This document shows positions 63,407 to 64,000 of a DNA stretch of 64,000 nt, in pieces. The position numbers were made by a program, and so were the translations under genes. Numbering within the stretch: the stretch's first letter is position 1; every line of letters begins with the position of its first letter. Source of the stretch: Burkholderia pseudomultivorans (GTDB lineage Bacteria; Pseudomonadota; Gammaproteobacteria; Burkholderiales; Burkholderiaceae); contig NZ_CP013378.1 of the NCBI RefSeq assembly GCF_001718415.1, forward strand, positions 4,340,001-4,404,000, given 5' to 3'. Under the pieces are notes generated by a model. The model was not told the origin of the DNA, made no database searches, and saw only the letters and a program-made list of their open reading frames with translations.

Positions 63407-64000
63407 ACGCGCGCCCGGACGTTGCGCCGCACCGGCCCGGCGACCCGCGCCGCTGGAAACCCGCACCGCTGATCACCGGCACGGCCGTGCTGCATGCGGG
63501 CGCGGCCGCCGCCGTCGTCGCCGAGCCCGGCACGTGGCCGTGGGCCGTCGGCGGCGTGGTCGCATCGCATCTCGCGCTGACCGCGGCCGGCCTGTGGCCG
63601 CGCAGCGCGCTGCTCGGGCCGAACTGGACGCGGCTGCCGGCCGAGGCCGGCCGGCGCATCGCACTGACCATCGACGACGGTCCGGACCCCGACGTCACGC
63701 CGCGCGTGCTCGACCTGCTCGACCGCTACGACGCATGCGCGACGTTCTTCTGCATCGGCGATCGCGCGCGCCGCCATCCGCGGTGGATCGAAGCGATCGT
63801 CGCGCGCGGCCATGCGGTCGAAAACCACAGCCAGCGGCACCGGCATACGTTCTCGCTGTCGGGGCCGGCCGCGCTGCGAGGCGAAATCGCGGCTGCGCAA
63901 CAGGCGCTGACCGAGATCGCCGGCACGCGCCCGCTGTTTTTCCGCGCGCCTGCGGGGCTGCGCAATCCGTTTCTCGAACCGGTGCTGTGCGAGCTCGGCC
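63403..64000 (+). CDS. Polysaccharide-deacetylase-like (NodB) protein, 3' part beyond window edge
   Basis: The visible 199 residues have two hydrophobic N-terminal spans (ITGTAVLHAGAAAAVVAEPG; WAVGGVVASHLALTAAGLW) and then a NodB domain with IALTIDDGPDPDVTPRVLDLL (Asp91-Asp92) and the His-zinc motif HSQRH (His142, His146). It is cut by the right edge, so the late catalytic His is not seen. It is translationally coupled to the exporter. Such deacetylases occur in some aryl-polyene clusters, and may act on the lipid headgroup or glycan. Confidence 0.82.
   Translation, partial: MNARPDVAPHRPGDPRRWKPAPLITGTAVLHAGAAAAVVAEPGTWPWAVGGVVASHLALTAAGLWPRSALLGPNWTRLPAEAGRRIALTIDDGPDPDVTPRVLDLLDRYDACATFFCIGDRARRHPRWIEAIVARGHAVENHSQRHRHTFSLSGPAALRGEIAAAQQALTEIAGTRPLFFRAPAGLRNPFLEPVLCELG

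Noticed and set aside
60890..63466. 858-residue minus-strand open frame
   Set aside because: Antisense to the MMPL exporter; same shadow signature, no recognisable domain.

Overview
The window is ordinary, GC-rich (about two thirds G+C) chromosomal DNA of a Burkholderia, most likely the B. cepacia complex. This is inferred from the family content (amgK-murU beside lptD, lutACB-lctP, a DUF3683 giant FAD/FeS oxidoreductase, type II QueF, reversed-order FadB) and from codon use; no sequence search was run. Genes are dense, and no rRNA, tRNA, CRISPR array, insertion sequence or prophage was seen. The GC-rich codon use leaves very long open frames antisense to real genes; these are treated as shadows. 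About 50 genes are annotated, many with a start moved inward to match a Shine-Dalgarno (SD) site, a family N-terminus or a coupled stop codon.

Left part (1-16.5 kb): lptD (truncated by the window edge) diverges from amgK-murU (MurNAc recycling). Then come an Atm1-type ABC exporter, a thioesterase, and a divergent pair tied to molybdoenzymes (nitrate-reductase-associated protein and fdhD). A leftward beta-oxidation block follows: TetR regulator, acyl-CoA dehydrogenase, reversed-order FadB, thiolase, and an enoyl-CoA hydratase set apart by an internal terminator. Next is the leftward run fmdB - DUF502 - aspS - terminator - nudB/clsB (the last two coupled).

Middle (19.5-44.3 kb): a methyltransferase, the ubiquinone block ubiE - Tim44-like - ubiJ - ubiB with HIT and DUF971 genes upstream, and a 1339-residue FAD/4Fe-4S oxidoreductase divergent from ilvA-queF. 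A D-amino-acid module follows (rpiR-D-aminoacylase-ridA, divergent from a D-serine-deaminase-like PLP enzyme, with a perfect inverted-repeat operator between). Then come a DJ-1 protein, a MarR/EmrB drug-efflux pair, an EcsC protein, an HSL-type esterase, a secreted CHRD protein, an outer-membrane protein that is visibly an internal duplication, and a class II aldolase.

Lactate region (44.4-52 kb): a phospholipase-D lipoprotein, a GntR/FadR regulator (LldR-like), and lutA-lutC-lutB-lactate permease with overlapping start/stop codons. Two nearly identical operators, each containing the 14-mer TGGYCCAACCAATT, lie about 0.8 kb apart on either side of the regulator gene. The same operon ends at a strong terminator before an M48 lipoprotein protease.

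Right part (53 kb to the edge): an aryl-polyene / xanthomonadin-type pigment cluster. The leftward arm is acyl carrier protein, ketoreductase, XanB2/FkbO-type chorismatase (would supply hydroxybenzoate starter) and a family 2 glycosyltransferase. The divergent rightward arm is tightly coupled: a small membrane protein, an acyl-ligase fused to a hotdog dehydratase, an LpxL-like acyltransferase, a LolA-like carrier, an MMPL exporter and a polysaccharide-deacetylase-like protein cut by the window edge. No ketosynthase lies in the window, so the cluster should continue to the right.
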